Below are positions 45,757 to 53,922 of a stretch of 64,000 nt of DNA, piece after piece (within the stretch, counting starts at the first letter, position 1; each line of letters begins with the position of its first letter). The notes under the pieces were generated by a model that ran no database searches, was not told where the DNA came from, and saw only the letters and a list, made by a program, of their open reading frames with translations. Position numbers and translations under genes: made by a program. Source of the DNA: Jiella marina (GTDB lineage: Bacteria; Pseudomonadota; Alphaproteobacteria; Rhizobiales; Rhizobiaceae); contig NZ_JAKQZG010000005.1 in assembly GCF_024359545.1 (NCBI RefSeq), positions 124,001 to 188,000 on the forward strand, written 5' to 3'.

Positions 45757-45793
45757 CCAAATTCGGCATTGTCACGCAGTCTGCCGAATTTGG
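45757..45793. terminator. Inverted repeat after the nit cluster
   Basis: Perfect 12-base arms CCAAATTCGGCA and TGCCGAATTTGG with a 13-base loop, starting 11 bases past the nitH stop. It lacks a following T-run, so it may be a Rho-assisted end, a 3' stabiliser or a protein-binding site. Confidence 0.5.
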
Positions 45794-45804
45794 GAGGAGA
45801 GCCG

Positions 45805-47073
45805 CTAAGCTTGTTCTGCGACCGGCTGGTGGGCGTGGAGCCTTGAAATCTCGCCGGCAAGAAAGCGGCTGTCCTCGTCGATGCCGAGGAAGCGGCCGGA
45901 GCCCCAGGTGTTCAGCCAGCCGAGACCGATGAAATAGAAGCCGGGGACCGCGGTCACGCCGCGATCATAGACCGGCTTGCCGCGTTCGTCGAAGACGTCG
46001 ACGTCGATCCAGGAATAGTCCGGCCGGAAGCCGATCGACCAGACGATCGAGGTAATCCCCTCTGCCGCCGCGTCGATCTCGGTCACCTCGCGCTCGGGTC
46101 GCCAGACCTTCACGAAGGGCGGCTCTTCGGGCGCGTCGATCCCCTCCTTCGCGATATAGGCGTCGATCTGATCGCGGATTCCGACATAGCTCTTGTCGGC
46201 ATCGTCGAGGTTTTTGTCGAGGTCGGGCAGGAAGCGGATTGTCTGCCACTCCATGTCGGCCAGCGAGCCATAGAGCGAGACATCGTCTTCGAGCGCGAAG
46301 CGGCGCAGATCGATCTCCTTGCCGCCGTCGCGGCCGGACATGTAGTGGTTCGTCTGCGTCAGCGCCTTGACCGGGTCGGGATGCTCACGGATCGTGATGT
46401 CGTAGTGGCCCATATCATAGAGCCAGTCGGTCGCATCGCGGCCGCGATACTTTCGCGGGGAACGGGGTGCGGGGCCGACGGCCAGATGCACCTTGCGGCC
46501 ATCGCGGACGAGGTCTTCCATGATCTGCACCCCCGACTGGCCTGTGCCGACCACGAGCGTCGCGCCCTCGGGCAGTTGCGAGGGGCGGCGATAGTCCCGG
46601 GAATGGAGCTGGGTGATCGACGGATCCAGCCGATCCGCATAGGGCGGGACGATCGGCTGATCGTAGCCGCCCGTGGCGATCACCACCTGATCGCAACTCC
46701 ACGTGCCTTCTGGTGTTTTGACTGAATACCAATCAGTATGGCGAGTGATGCGATTGACCACGACGCCTTCGCTCAAAGGCGGATCGAAGCTCGCCGCGAA
46801 GGCTTCGGCATAGGCGACGATCTCATCCTTCAGCATGAAGCCGTCGGGATCGTCGCCGGAATAAGGGTGGCCCGGGAGCCGGCACTGCCAGTTGGGCGTG
46901 ACGAGGCAAAAGGAATCCCAGCGGTTTTCGCGCCAGGAGTGGAAGCGACGATGGCGCTCGAAAACCCGGTGCTCGATACCGGCGCGGGTCAAATAATAGC
47001 TCACCGAGAGGCCGGCCTGACCGCCGCCGACAATGATCACGGGCACATGGCGCCGATGCGGTGTGTGGGACAT
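45805..47073 (-). CDS. nitH: NitH: flavin-dependent monooxygenase of the Nit1C cluster (MSMEG_0569 family)
   Basis: A 422-residue FAD/NAD(P)H flavoprotein. The FAD Rossmann motif is VIIVGGGQAGLSVSYYLTRA (about residues 12-31), the NADPH motif VVGTGQSGVQIMEDL (about 175-190), and the family end includes GFYFIGLGWLNTWGSGRF. It resembles Baeyer-Villiger-type monooxygenases. It is the last of seven co-directional genes whose set and order identify the Nit1C cluster. The natural substrate is not established. Confidence 0.9.
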   Translation of the reverse strand: MSHTPHRRHVPVIIVGGGQAGLSVSYYLTRAGIEHRVFERHRRFHSWRENRWDSFCLVTPNWQCRLPGHPYSGDDPDGFMLKDEIVAYAEAFAASFDPPLSEGVVVNRITRHTDWYSVKTPEGTWSCDQVVIATGGYDQPIVPPYADRLDPSITQLHSRDYRRPSQLPEGATLVVGTGQSGVQIMEDLVRDGRKVHLAVGPAPRSPRKYRGRDATDWLYDMGHYDITIREHPDPVKALTQTNHYMSGRDGGKEIDLRRFALEDDVSLYGSLADMEWQTIRFLPDLDKNLDDADKSYVGIRDQIDAYIAKEGIDAPEEPPFVKVWRPEREVTEIDAAAEGITSIVWSIGFRPDYSWIDVDVFDERGKPVYDRGVTAVPGFYFIGLGWLNTWGSGRFLGIDEDSRFLAGEISRLHAHQPVAEQA

Positions 47074-47083
47074 GGTCCGTCTC

Positions 47084-47371
47084 CTATCCGTCGACCACGA
47101 GGCAGGTGACCGCAGCGTCCTCGTCGCCGGCGAATTGGTTGGCGCGGAATTCGATCCGGGCGAGTTGGCTCATCGCCGAAGAGCAGGCAAATCCGTATTT
47201 CGCGGCAACCCGGTTCGAGGCTTCGTTGAGGCCTGTGCGTGCTCGTTCCAGAAAGTCGGGCAGTGGATAGGTCTCGCCGGCGGAGACAAAATTCTTGATC
47301 GCCGTCGAGGGCGAATAGCAGCTTTCCTCCAGCCCGTCGGGCCAGCGGAGCGTGAAACGCACTTCAGGCAT
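47084..47371 (-). CDS. nitG: NitG: small Nit1C protein (MSMEG_0570 family)
   Basis: A 95-residue protein starting MPEVRFTLRWPDGLEESCYS, with TYPLPDFLERARTGLNEASN in the middle. The family (nitrogen-starvation response, MSMEG_0570 type) occurs only in Nit1C clusters and has no known activity. A cysteine pair is not conserved-looking; the fold may be a small alpha/beta protein. It overlaps nitF by eight bases and lies ten bases before nitH. Confidence 0.85.
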   Translation of the reverse strand: MPEVRFTLRWPDGLEESCYSPSTAIKNFVSAGETYPLPDFLERARTGLNEASNRVAAKYGFACSSAMSQLARIEFRANQFAGDEDAAVTCLVVDG

Positions 47372-48338
47372 AGGCAGGCTCCTCGTTTGCGCTGCGCAGA
47401 TAGGCCTCGCTTCCGTGGTTCCAGAACAGGCCCGAGCGTTTCCCGAAGCTGAGCGTCACCGCGCTCGAGGCGTTCACCGCGCCAATCGGCGCGGCCCAGA
47501 TCGATCGCTCGGCAAAGCGGTCGGAGACGGCTTCGACGTGCGCCGGCTTGACGGAGAGCAGGAAGCCGAAGCTCGGAAAGGAGACGAGCCAGCGTTCGGG
47601 CGCGACGCCGTCGGGTGGCGCGATCCTGTCGAGAGCGATGTCGATGCCGACGCCGGAGCACTCCGCCAGCATCAGGGCCGTGCCGGTGATCCCGCTCTGG
47701 CTGATGTCCTTGCCGGCCGACACGAGCCCCTCCTCGGCAAGCGCCGGCAGCAGCGCGAGATCGCCGCGCAGCCGCTCCGGCGGCGTGTCGAGGGCCGCAC
47801 AGAAATTGTCGTAGTTCCGATAGGCGCCCCGCTGGTCGATCGCGGCGACGAGAACGTCACCGGGGCTGGCGTCGAAGCTTGTGATCAGTGCCTTTGCGCG
47901 GCCGAAAACGGTCAGGGCGAGGCCGAGATCCGGGCTGCCATAGTTGGTATGCCCGCCGACGATCGGGACGCCGTAGCTTTCCGCCGCGGCCTTCATTCCC
48001 GCCGCGAGCGGCGCAGCGGCCTCTGCCGAGGGCGCCCAGATCTGATCGACCAAGGCGATGGAGCGGCCGCCCATCGCCGCAATGTCGGAGAGGTTGACCA
48101 TCACGCCGCACCAGCCGGCGAACCAGGGATCGTCGGCCACGAAAGCGGGGATGAAGCCTTCGCCGGCAAGCAGGTCATAGCCGCCTTCGCGCGGCAGGAT
48201 GGCCGCGTCGTCGCCCGGCCGCCCGGTGCTCGCAAAACTGAGGCCAAGCTGCTCCGTCGCCCGGCCGATCGCCAGCTTGCCGCGCACCGAGGGGTGCTGG
48301 CGCAGACGTTCGGCCAAGGCCACCGGATCGACCGTCAT
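47364..48338 (-). CDS. nitF: NitF: AIR synthase-like protein (Sll0787 family)
   Basis: A 324-residue protein of the PurM/ThiL/SelD-like ATP-binding superfamily: the N-terminal half carries DDAAILPREGGYDLLAGEGF and MVNLSDIAAMGG, and the C-terminal half the GxSGL-like region around ISQSGITGTALMLAE. It would phosphorylate or activate an acyl or amide-type oxygen with ATP; the substrate within Nit1C is unknown. Confidence 0.88.
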   Translation of the reverse strand: MTVDPVALAERLRQHPSVRGKLAIGRATEQLGLSFASTGRPGDDAAILPREGGYDLLAGEGFIPAFVADDPWFAGWCGVMVNLSDIAAMGGRSIALVDQIWAPSAEAAAPLAAGMKAAAESYGVPIVGGHTNYGSPDLGLALTVFGRAKALITSFDASPGDVLVAAIDQRGAYRNYDNFCAALDTPPERLRGDLALLPALAEEGLVSAGKDISQSGITGTALMLAECSGVGIDIALDRIAPPDGVAPERWLVSFPSFGFLLSVKPAHVEAVSDRFAERSIWAAPIGAVNASSAVTLSFGKRSGLFWNHGSEAYLRSANEEPAYA

Positions 48339-48345
48339 CGGGATA

Positions 48346-48912
48346 TCACCAAGCGACCGTGACCGGCTGCGGCGTCTGGCGCTTGGCGAGCGTCAGAAAA
48401 CCGGCTTCCGGATCGGCGATCGGCGGATAGGCGCGAAGATCGGCCTGCATGCGGGCATGCGGCGCGCCATGGAGGTCCACTTCCTCTTCGAGCGCCCAGT
48501 GGAGCTTCTGGAAGAGCGGCACGTTCTGCGCCTGCACATGGGCAAGGAAGGTATGGCAGCCGCGGCCATTGGCCGTGGAGACTGCCAGCCGGATCAGCTC
48601 CTTGCCGAGCCGGCTGGTGTGGCGGAAGCGGCTGTCGACGGCGAGGCGCGAGCCCCACCACAGCCCCGGCTCGGCTTCGTGAATGCGCACCGTGCCGACG
48701 ACCTCGTCGGCCTCATGGGCGTAGGTGGAAAGGGCGACCAGCGTCGTCGCATCCGCGTCGATCGCGTCGCGGTCATGCCCCTCGAAGAGCTTCTGTTCGT
48801 CGACGAAGACCCGGTGCCGGAGCGCCGCCGCACCCGCATGTTCCCAGGGCGCGCTCGCCGCGCGGATGAAATAGCCGGGGCAGAGGAAGACCGAATGATC
48901 GATGGCGTTCAT
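48346..48912 (-). CDS. nitE: NitE: GNAT N-acyltransferase (MSMEG_0567/Sll0786 family)
   Basis: A 188-residue GNAT-fold protein. The acyl-CoA-binding region is DSRFRHTSRLGKELIRLAVS, a variant of the RxxGxG/A loop, and later FLAHVQAQNVPLFQKL is the usual GNAT C-terminal core. It likely acylates an amine formed in the pathway. Seven bases separate it from nitF and its start overlaps the nitD stop. Confidence 0.87.
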   Translation of the reverse strand: MNAIDHSVFLCPGYFIRAASAPWEHAGAAALRHRVFVDEQKLFEGHDRDAIDADATTLVALSTYAHEADEVVGTVRIHEAEPGLWWGSRLAVDSRFRHTSRLGKELIRLAVSTANGRGCHTFLAHVQAQNVPLFQKLHWALEEEVDLHGAPHARMQADLRAYPPIADPEAGFLTLAKRQTPQPVTVAW

Positions 48913-50012
48913 GCCGGCACCTTCAGCTTTTCGTAGGTCGAGAGCGCTGAACAGGCGCCGCAGCGCCCGCAGCCCGCCTTGATGTCTTCCGAGCGCATGC
49001 CCGCGGCGACGATCATCTCGCCGAGCGGCCGCAGGATCGAGGCCATGAAGGCGGTGCTCGGCGCCGGATGGCTTTCGAGCGGCGTGCCCGAGATCGGCAC
49101 GAAGGGCACGACGAAGGGATAGACGCCCAGACGGCAGAGCCTGTCGCCCATGGCGAGAATGTCTTCCGCGCTGTCGCCGAGTCCGGCGAGGATGTAGGTC
49201 GAGACCTGGCCGCGCCCGAAGATTTTCACTGCCGCCTCGAAGCTGGAGAAATACTTCTCCAGCGGCACGCTGGCCTTGCCTGGCATGACCCGCGCGCGGA
49301 CCTCAGGGGTGACCGCTTCCAGATGCATGCCGAGGGAATCGGCGCCAGCCTCCTTCATGCGTCGGTGCCAGACATCGTCCTCCGGCGGTTCGCATTGGAC
49401 CTGGATCGGCAGATCGACCGCCGCCTTCACCGCCGCCGCGCTTTCGGCCAGAATCGCCGCGCCCCGATCCTTGCCGGCGGGCGTGCCCGTGGTCATCACC
49501 ATATGCTTGACGCCGTCGAGCTCGACGGCGGCCTTGGCGACTTCGGCGAGCTGTTCCGGCGTCTTGTGGGCAATGGTGCGGCCGGCGGCAAGCGACTGAC
49601 CGATCGAGCAGAACTGGCAGGTCTTCTTGCGGCTTTCGTAGCGAATGCAGGTCTGGAGCACCGTCGTCGCCAGCACGTCGCGCGAATGCAGAACCGCGAT
49701 CTTGTTGTAGGGGATGCCCTCGGCGGTCGACAGATCGTAGAAGCGTGGCCGCGAGGGAAAGCGGATCTTCGCCACTTCCGCCCCATCCCGCAGGACCCGC
49801 GAGGCTCCCGTCGGATCCGGAGCCTCGACGAGATAGGGGCTTTCGAAGGCGGGGGCGGTGTGGACCGGCACCATCACCGTCGTCTTGCCGATCGTCACCG
49901 CCTTGTGGTCGGACGGACCCGCACCGCCGCGCCGGCTCTCATGGCCGACGCGCGGGTCGACCAGCCGCATGCCGCGGGTCTGCAGGTCGTTGATCAGTTC
50001 GGATTCAGACAT
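48909..50012 (-). CDS. nitD: NitD: radical SAM enzyme (MSMEG_0568 family)
   Basis: A 367-residue protein. The likely radical-SAM cysteines are C122, C132 and C135 in [18 protein letters not shown], an expanded CX9CX2C instead of CX3CX2C. A second cluster-like motif, CGRCGAC (C348, C351, C354), sits at the C-terminus and recalls auxiliary Fe-S sites of the biotin-synthase-like branch. The TIM-barrel middle has [15 protein letters not shown] and [19 protein letters not shown]. Substrate unknown. It overlaps nitC. Confidence 0.9.
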   Translation of the reverse strand: MSESELINDLQTRGMRLVDPRVGHESRRGGAGPSDHKAVTIGKTTVMVPVHTAPAFESPYLVEAPDPTGASRVLRDGAEVAKIRFPSRPRFYDLSTAEGIPYNKIAVLHSRDVLATTVLQTCIRYESRKKTCQFCSIGQSLAAGRTIAHKTPEQLAEVAKAAVELDGVKHMVMTTGTPAGKDRGAAILAESAAAVKAAVDLPIQVQCEPPEDDVWHRRMKEAGADSLGMHLEAVTPEVRARVMPGKASVPLEKYFSSFEAAVKIFGRGQVSTYILAGLGDSAEDILAMGDRLCRLGVYPFVVPFVPISGTPLESHPAPSTAFMASILRPLGEMIVAAGMRSEDIKAGCGRCGACSALSTYEKLKVPA

Positions 50013-51003
50013 TCTCGGCTGTCTCCGTTGTGCTTTCCACCGGCGCGATCATCGGCTCCTCGTCGGGTCCGGGCTGCACCGGATGAACGGGTTGGGCGGG
50101 TCGCCTGTCGTGGACGAGGGAGAGAAGCTCCGGCCGCGAATAATGGCCGACGGAATCCATCATGCGCTTGCGCTTGGTGATCAGGCGCATGTCGAGATCG
50201 GCGATCAGGATGCCTTCGCCCTCGGTGATCGGGGGCGCGAGGTGGCGGCCTTCCGGCGAGACGATGCAGGTCATGCAGCCGTCGCGGAGGCCCTTCTGGA
50301 GCTTCGGATCGGGGTGGATCTCGGCGATCTGCTCTTCCGTGAGCCAGCCGGTGGCGTTGACGACGAAGCAGCCCGATTCCAGCGCGTGGTGGCGCATGGT
50401 CACCTCGATCTGCTCGCCGAAGACCGGGCCGACCAGACTGCCGGGAAAATGGCTCGCATGGATTTCCTCATGCTGCGCCATCAGCGCGTAGCGGGCGAGG
50501 GGATTGTAATGCTCCCAGCAGGCGAGCGCGCCGACGCGCCCGACCTTGGTGTCGACCACCTTCAGCCCGGCGCCGTCGCCCTGACCCCAGACCATGCGCT
50601 CATGATAGGTCGGCGTGATCTTGCGGCGCTTGAGCTTCAGCGTGCCATCGGCATCGAAGACGAGCTGGGCGTTGTAGAGCGAGCCGTGATCGCGCTCGTT
50701 GACGCCGAGCACGATGACGATGCCGCGCCGCCTTGCCGCTTCCGAGACCGCGTCCGTCTCGGGCGAGGGGACGACGACGGCCTCCTCATAGAGCTTCAGA
50801 TGCGGGGCGCCCTGCTGGACCGGCGGCAGGACGAAGGAGAAATAGGGATAATAGGGGACGAAGGTCTCGGGAAAGACGATGAGCTCGGCGCCCTTCTCGG
50901 CCGCCTCGGCGATCGCGTTCAACACGCGCTCGACCGTGCCGGATCGGCCGGAGAGATCGGGGGCGATCTGGACGGCCGCCGCTCGGACGGTGTCGGTTCG
51001 CAT
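50005..51003 (-). CDS. nitC: NitC: nitrilase of the Nit6803 type
   Basis: A 332-residue nitrilase-superfamily enzyme with the catalytic triad E46 ([11 protein letters not shown]), K128 ([15 protein letters not shown]) and C162 ([15 protein letters not shown]). It hydrolyses nitriles to acid and ammonia; work on Pseudomonas fluorescens links the Nit1C nitrilase to growth on cyanide. The C-terminal about 35 residues form a Pro-rich tail. The start is 51003; a 12-base-pair inverted repeat lies between it and nitB. Confidence 0.94.
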   Translation of the reverse strand: MRTDTVRAAAVQIAPDLSGRSGTVERVLNAIAEAAEKGAELIVFPETFVPYYPYFSFVLPPVQQGAPHLKLYEEAVVVPSPETDAVSEAARRRGIVIVLGVNERDHGSLYNAQLVFDADGTLKLKRRKITPTYHERMVWGQGDGAGLKVVDTKVGRVGALACWEHYNPLARYALMAQHEEIHASHFPGSLVGPVFGEQIEVTMRHHALESGCFVVNATGWLTEEQIAEIHPDPKLQKGLRDGCMTCIVSPEGRHLAPPITEGEGILIADLDMRLITKRKRMMDSVGHYSRPELLSLVHDRRPAQPVHPVQPGPDEEPMIAPVESTTETAENV

Positions 51004-51042
51004 GGCGTGCTCCGCTCCCAGAAAGATCGATAGTCACCAGGT

Positions 51043-51080
51043 TGGCGGGCGCCGGAATTGCGTCCGTTCGGCGCCCGCCA
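51043..51080. terminator. Strong inverted repeat between nitB and nitC
   Basis: Perfect 12-base arms TGGCGGGCGCCG and CGGCGCCCGCCA with a 14-base loop. There is no T-run. It falls in the only long gap (130 bases) of the nit operon, so it may cap the 3' end of a separate nitB transcript or cause partial termination that makes NitB more abundant than the rest. Confidence 0.55.
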
Positions 51081-51133
51081 TGTCCTCGAGTTGACGCCCT
51101 TACCGCGTCACCATCATCACAGCGTCCCCGGCC

Positions 51134-51616
51134 TCACAGCGTCCAGGTGTCGATGACGACGGCGTTGGCCTTCTTGTGCAGAAGGATGCAGTCGAGCACG
51201 TCCTGCGGCGCGATCGGTCGGATGCCGGGCAGAAGCGCCGGCTCGCCATGGCCGTAGAGCGCCTGAAGCGCGAAGCGGCAGGCATAGACCTTGCCGCCTT
51301 CGCCCATGAACTTCTTGAGGTTCGCCGCGAAATTCTGGTGGCCCGGAAACGCCTCGTCGCCGAGCGTCGGGAAGCCGCGCTGGATGCCGAGCGTGACGCC
51401 CGGACCGTAGAGCAGGATCGAGGTCTCGTAGCCCTTCCGCTGCAGGCGGATGGCGTTCAAGATGTTGACGAGGCCGATGGAGCCTTCGAAGGCGACCGTA
51501 TGAAAAGCGACGAGGGCCTTTTCGCCCGGATCGGCTTTGACGTCCTCGAAGACTTTTTCCTCGTAATCGACGAAATAGTCGCCGTCCTTATGCGCTTCTG
51601 CGGTGACCGCTGGCAT
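51134..51616 (-). CDS. nitB: NitB: Nit1C protein of the MSMEG_0572/Sll0783 family
   Basis: A 160-residue protein starting [20 protein letters not shown] with AGGAGG just upstream. It contains [20 protein letters not shown], a DsrE/F-like segment, and [10 protein letters not shown]. The family is the first gene of nearly all Nit1C clusters and is strongly induced by nitrogen starvation in cyanobacteria; activity unknown. The DsrE-like reading (small sulfur-carrier fold) is mine. Confidence 0.88.
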   Translation of the reverse strand: MPAVTAEAHKDGDYFVDYEEKVFEDVKADPGEKALVAFHTVAFEGSIGLVNILNAIRLQRKGYETSILLYGPGVTLGIQRGFPTLGDEAFPGHQNFAANLKKFMGEGGKVYACRFALQALYGHGEPALLPGIRPIAPQDVLDCILLHKKANAVVIDTWTL

Positions 51617-51683
51617 GCCTGACCTCCTGTTTCAGCGTTCTAAAACCGACAGTGAGGCCCGATCCAATTTCCCGTCAATAACC

Positions 51684-51836
51684 ATTACAATATCCATACA
51701 ATTATTTTGTAGGCAACTTCAGATCTTGCTTTCGACGTAGGCAGATCGCTGCGCAGATAATCACGGTGTGCCGCTTCTTGGCGCATATTAGGTCGTTGAA
51801 TTCGGTCATCTGCCGATGACGATTCATGCATACAAT
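51684..51836. promoter_or_regulatory. Repeated CATACAAT motifs in the nit/mocR divergent region
   Basis: CATACAAT occurs exactly at 51695-51702 and 51829-51836 in the same orientation, and a near match ATTACAAT at 51684-51691. MocR regulators bind short direct repeats in promoters; these are the best visible candidates for control of nitB and mocR itself. Confidence 0.35.
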
Positions 51837-51893
51837 CCGCTTCAATTTTGGGTGTCAGTTGTCTAGGGTGGTCACGGACACAGGAGTCGCCCG

Positions 51894-53261
51894 ATGAGCT
51901 GGACCCCCGAACTCGCCGATAGCGGCAAGCCGCTTTACCTCTCGATCGCCGACGCGCTGGCCGGCGACATCCGCGTCGGCACGCTCAAACCCGGCGACCG
52001 GCTGCCGCCCCAGCGCAAGCTTGCCAAGCGGCTGGCGATCGACTTCACCACCGTCTCGCGGGCCTATGCCGAGGCGCAGTCGCGCGGGCTGGTGATGAGC
52101 CATGTGGGCCGCGGCACCTTCGTTGCCGAGCGCGATGCGGTGGACCTCACCCCCGACCCGGTGCGCCAAGGGGCGGAAGACCTGTCGATGAACATGCCGC
52201 CGGAGCCGCGCGACCCGGCGCTTCTCGCCAGGATGGAAAACGGACTCTCTTATGTGGGGGCGAACCTCGTGTCGCTCTTACGCTACCAGTCGCCGACCGG
52301 AAGCGAGAAGGACAAGGTGGCGGCCTCCTCCTGGCTCTCCATGCGCGGCATGGTGCCCAAGCTCGAACGCATCGTGGTGACGCCGGGCGCCCATCCGACG
52401 ATGACGGCGATCCTTGCCGTCCTGACCGAGCCGGGCGACACCGTGCTGTGCGAGCGGATCACCTATCCGGGCCTGCGCGCCATCGCCCGGCTTCTGCGGC
52501 TGGAACTGGTCGGGCTGGAAATGGACCAGGACGGTATCCTGCCCGACGCGCTGGAACGGGCGATCGATGCCCATCGCCCGAAGGCGCTCTACGTCAATCC
52601 GACGCTCCAGAACCCGACGACGATCACCATGCCGACCGAGCGCCGGCTCGCGGTGGCCGAGGTGCTGCATCGCCATGGTCTGCAGACGATCGAGGACGAC
52701 GCGTATGGCTTCATTCCGCCGAAGGCGCCGGCGCCGCTCGCCGTCAGCGCACCGGAGCTGATCTGGCACATCGGGGGGCTGGCCAAATGCATCGGCGCCG
52801 GCCTGCGGCTCGCCTATACCGTGACGCCCCGCGGCAAGGACGCCTTCGACCTGACGCAGGCGCTGCGCGCCTTCAGCGGCATGGCCTCGCCGATTTCCAT
52901 GGCGCTCGCCACCCAATGGATCGAGGACGGCACCGCCGACGGCATCCGCCGTTTCATCCGTGCCGAAAGCGAAAAGCGGCAGGAAATCGCCGCCGAGACG
53001 CTGTCGGGTCTGAGCTACGCGGCGCGCGAACACGCCTTCAATATCTGGCTGCGGCTGCCGGAGGGCGCGGGGCGGGCCGATCTCATGGGTCGGATGGCCG
53101 GACGTCGCATCGGCATCATGCCCTCCGATGTGTTCACCGTGTCCGGCCCGCCGGCCGAGCGGGTCCGGGTCTGCCTCGGCGGCTCGATCACACGCGACGA
53201 GCTCAGGGCCGATCTCATGTTCATGGCCCATGCCCTGCAGTCCGACACCTGGATGGGTTGA
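51894..53261 (+). CDS. MocR-type transcriptional regulator with aminotransferase-like domain
   Basis: A 455-residue GntR-family protein. The N-terminal winged helix is seen in IRVGTLKPGDRLPPQRKLAK and DFTTVSRAYAEAQSRG; the C-terminal two-thirds is a type I aminotransferase fold with ITYPGLRAIARLL, YVNPTLQNPT, EDDAYGFIPP and the PLP-lysine region LAKCIGAGLRLAY. MocR proteins sense amino acids or PLP-linked metabolites. It is divergent from nitB and thus the likely local regulator of the nit cluster, in place of the sigma-54 NitA seen elsewhere. Alternatively it controls a distant target. Confidence 0.86.
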   Translation: MSWTPELADSGKPLYLSIADALAGDIRVGTLKPGDRLPPQRKLAKRLAIDFTTVSRAYAEAQSRGLVMSHVGRGTFVAERDAVDLTPDPVRQGAEDLSMNMPPEPRDPALLARMENGLSYVGANLVSLLRYQSPTGSEKDKVAASSWLSMRGMVPKLERIVVTPGAHPTMTAILAVLTEPGDTVLCERITYPGLRAIARLLRLELVGLEMDQDGILPDALERAIDAHRPKALYVNPTLQNPTTITMPTERRLAVAEVLHRHGLQTIEDDAYGFIPPKAPAPLAVSAPELIWHIGGLAKCIGAGLRLAYTVTPRGKDAFDLTQALRAFSGMASPISMALATQWIEDGTADGIRRFIRAESEKRQEIAAETLSGLSYAAREHAFNIWLRLPEGAGRADLMGRMAGRRIGIMPSDVFTVSGPPAERVRVCLGGSITRDELRADLMFMAHALQSDTWMG

Positions 53262-53277
53262 GGACGGCTTGGGCTGC

Positions 53278-53922
53278 TCATTCGGTCTGCTCTGACTTTT
53301 CGGCGGCCATGGCGACGCGGATGAGGTCCGGGAGGTTGCGGGCGGAGAGCTTTCTCTTCATTGAAACGCAGGCATTGGCGACCGTCTTGTAGCTGATGTT
53401 CGATCGCTCGGCGATTTCGCCGTAGTTCAGCCCCTGGCCGAGAAGACTGAGAATCTCCCGCTCGCGCGCATTGAGTTGGGAGAGAGGGCCCGCCTCCCGG
53501 CGCGTGTTGTGGACCGCGACATCCACCGCGAAGTCGGCCTCGAGATAGACAAGCCCGCGCTCCAGCCGGTCGACCGCCTGCAGGAACGCCTCGGGCGGCG
53601 AGTTCTTGGCAAGATAGCCGTGCGCCCCGGCCTCCAGGGCCCTTTTGGCGAAGGCCGGGCTGGCCTTCATGGAGAAGATCAGGATTCTGGCCTTCGGCGC
53701 GCGTTGCAGCAAAGGTCCGATCATGTCCAGCCCGCCGGTTCCCGGGAGACCAAGGTCGAGAACGACGAGACCGGGCGAATGCCGGTCGAGTTCCGCATAG
53801 GCGGTGACGCTGTCGCGTGCTTCGAAGACCGCGTGATAGCCGGCCTCGGCCAGGAGCCGCCGGCAGCCGAGATGGGTCACCGGATGGTCGTCGATCACCA
53901 GAGACGTCTTGTCTTCGCTCAT
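53278..53922 (-). CDS. LuxR/NarL-family response regulator
   Basis: A 214-residue response regulator. Receiver domain: D11 and D12 acidic pair and phosphoacceptor D56 in LVVLDLGLPGTGG; C-terminal HTH with LNAREREILSLLGQGLNYGE and KTVANACVSMKRKL. It overlaps its kinase gene by four bases (ATGA). The output genes are not evident. Confidence 0.92.
   Translation of the reverse strand: MSEDKTSLVIDDHPVTHLGCRRLLAEAGYHAVFEARDSVTAYAELDRHSPGLVVLDLGLPGTGGLDMIGPLLQRAPKARILIFSMKASPAFAKRALEAGAHGYLAKNSPPEAFLQAVDRLERGLVYLEADFAVDVAVHNTRREAGPLSQLNAREREILSLLGQGLNYGEIAERSNISYKTVANACVSMKRKLSARNLPDLIRVAMAAEKSEQTE

Larger units (their letters stand above)
45417..45804. other. Intergenic region between the imelysin operon and the nit cluster
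   Basis: About 390 bases. The part near 45500-45600 is AT-rich and should hold the imelysin promoter. TAGAATTATTCAA (45552-45564) resembles the iron control element bound by Irr, and GTTCTAAA lies close by. Nearer the nit cluster is a perfect inverted repeat at 45757-45793. Short ORFs on both strands lack any support. Confidence 0.5.

Noticed and set aside
45634-45846. 70-codon ORF between the imelysin operon and nitH
   Set aside because: It overlaps the end of nitH and a palindrome, and its composition is not coding-like.
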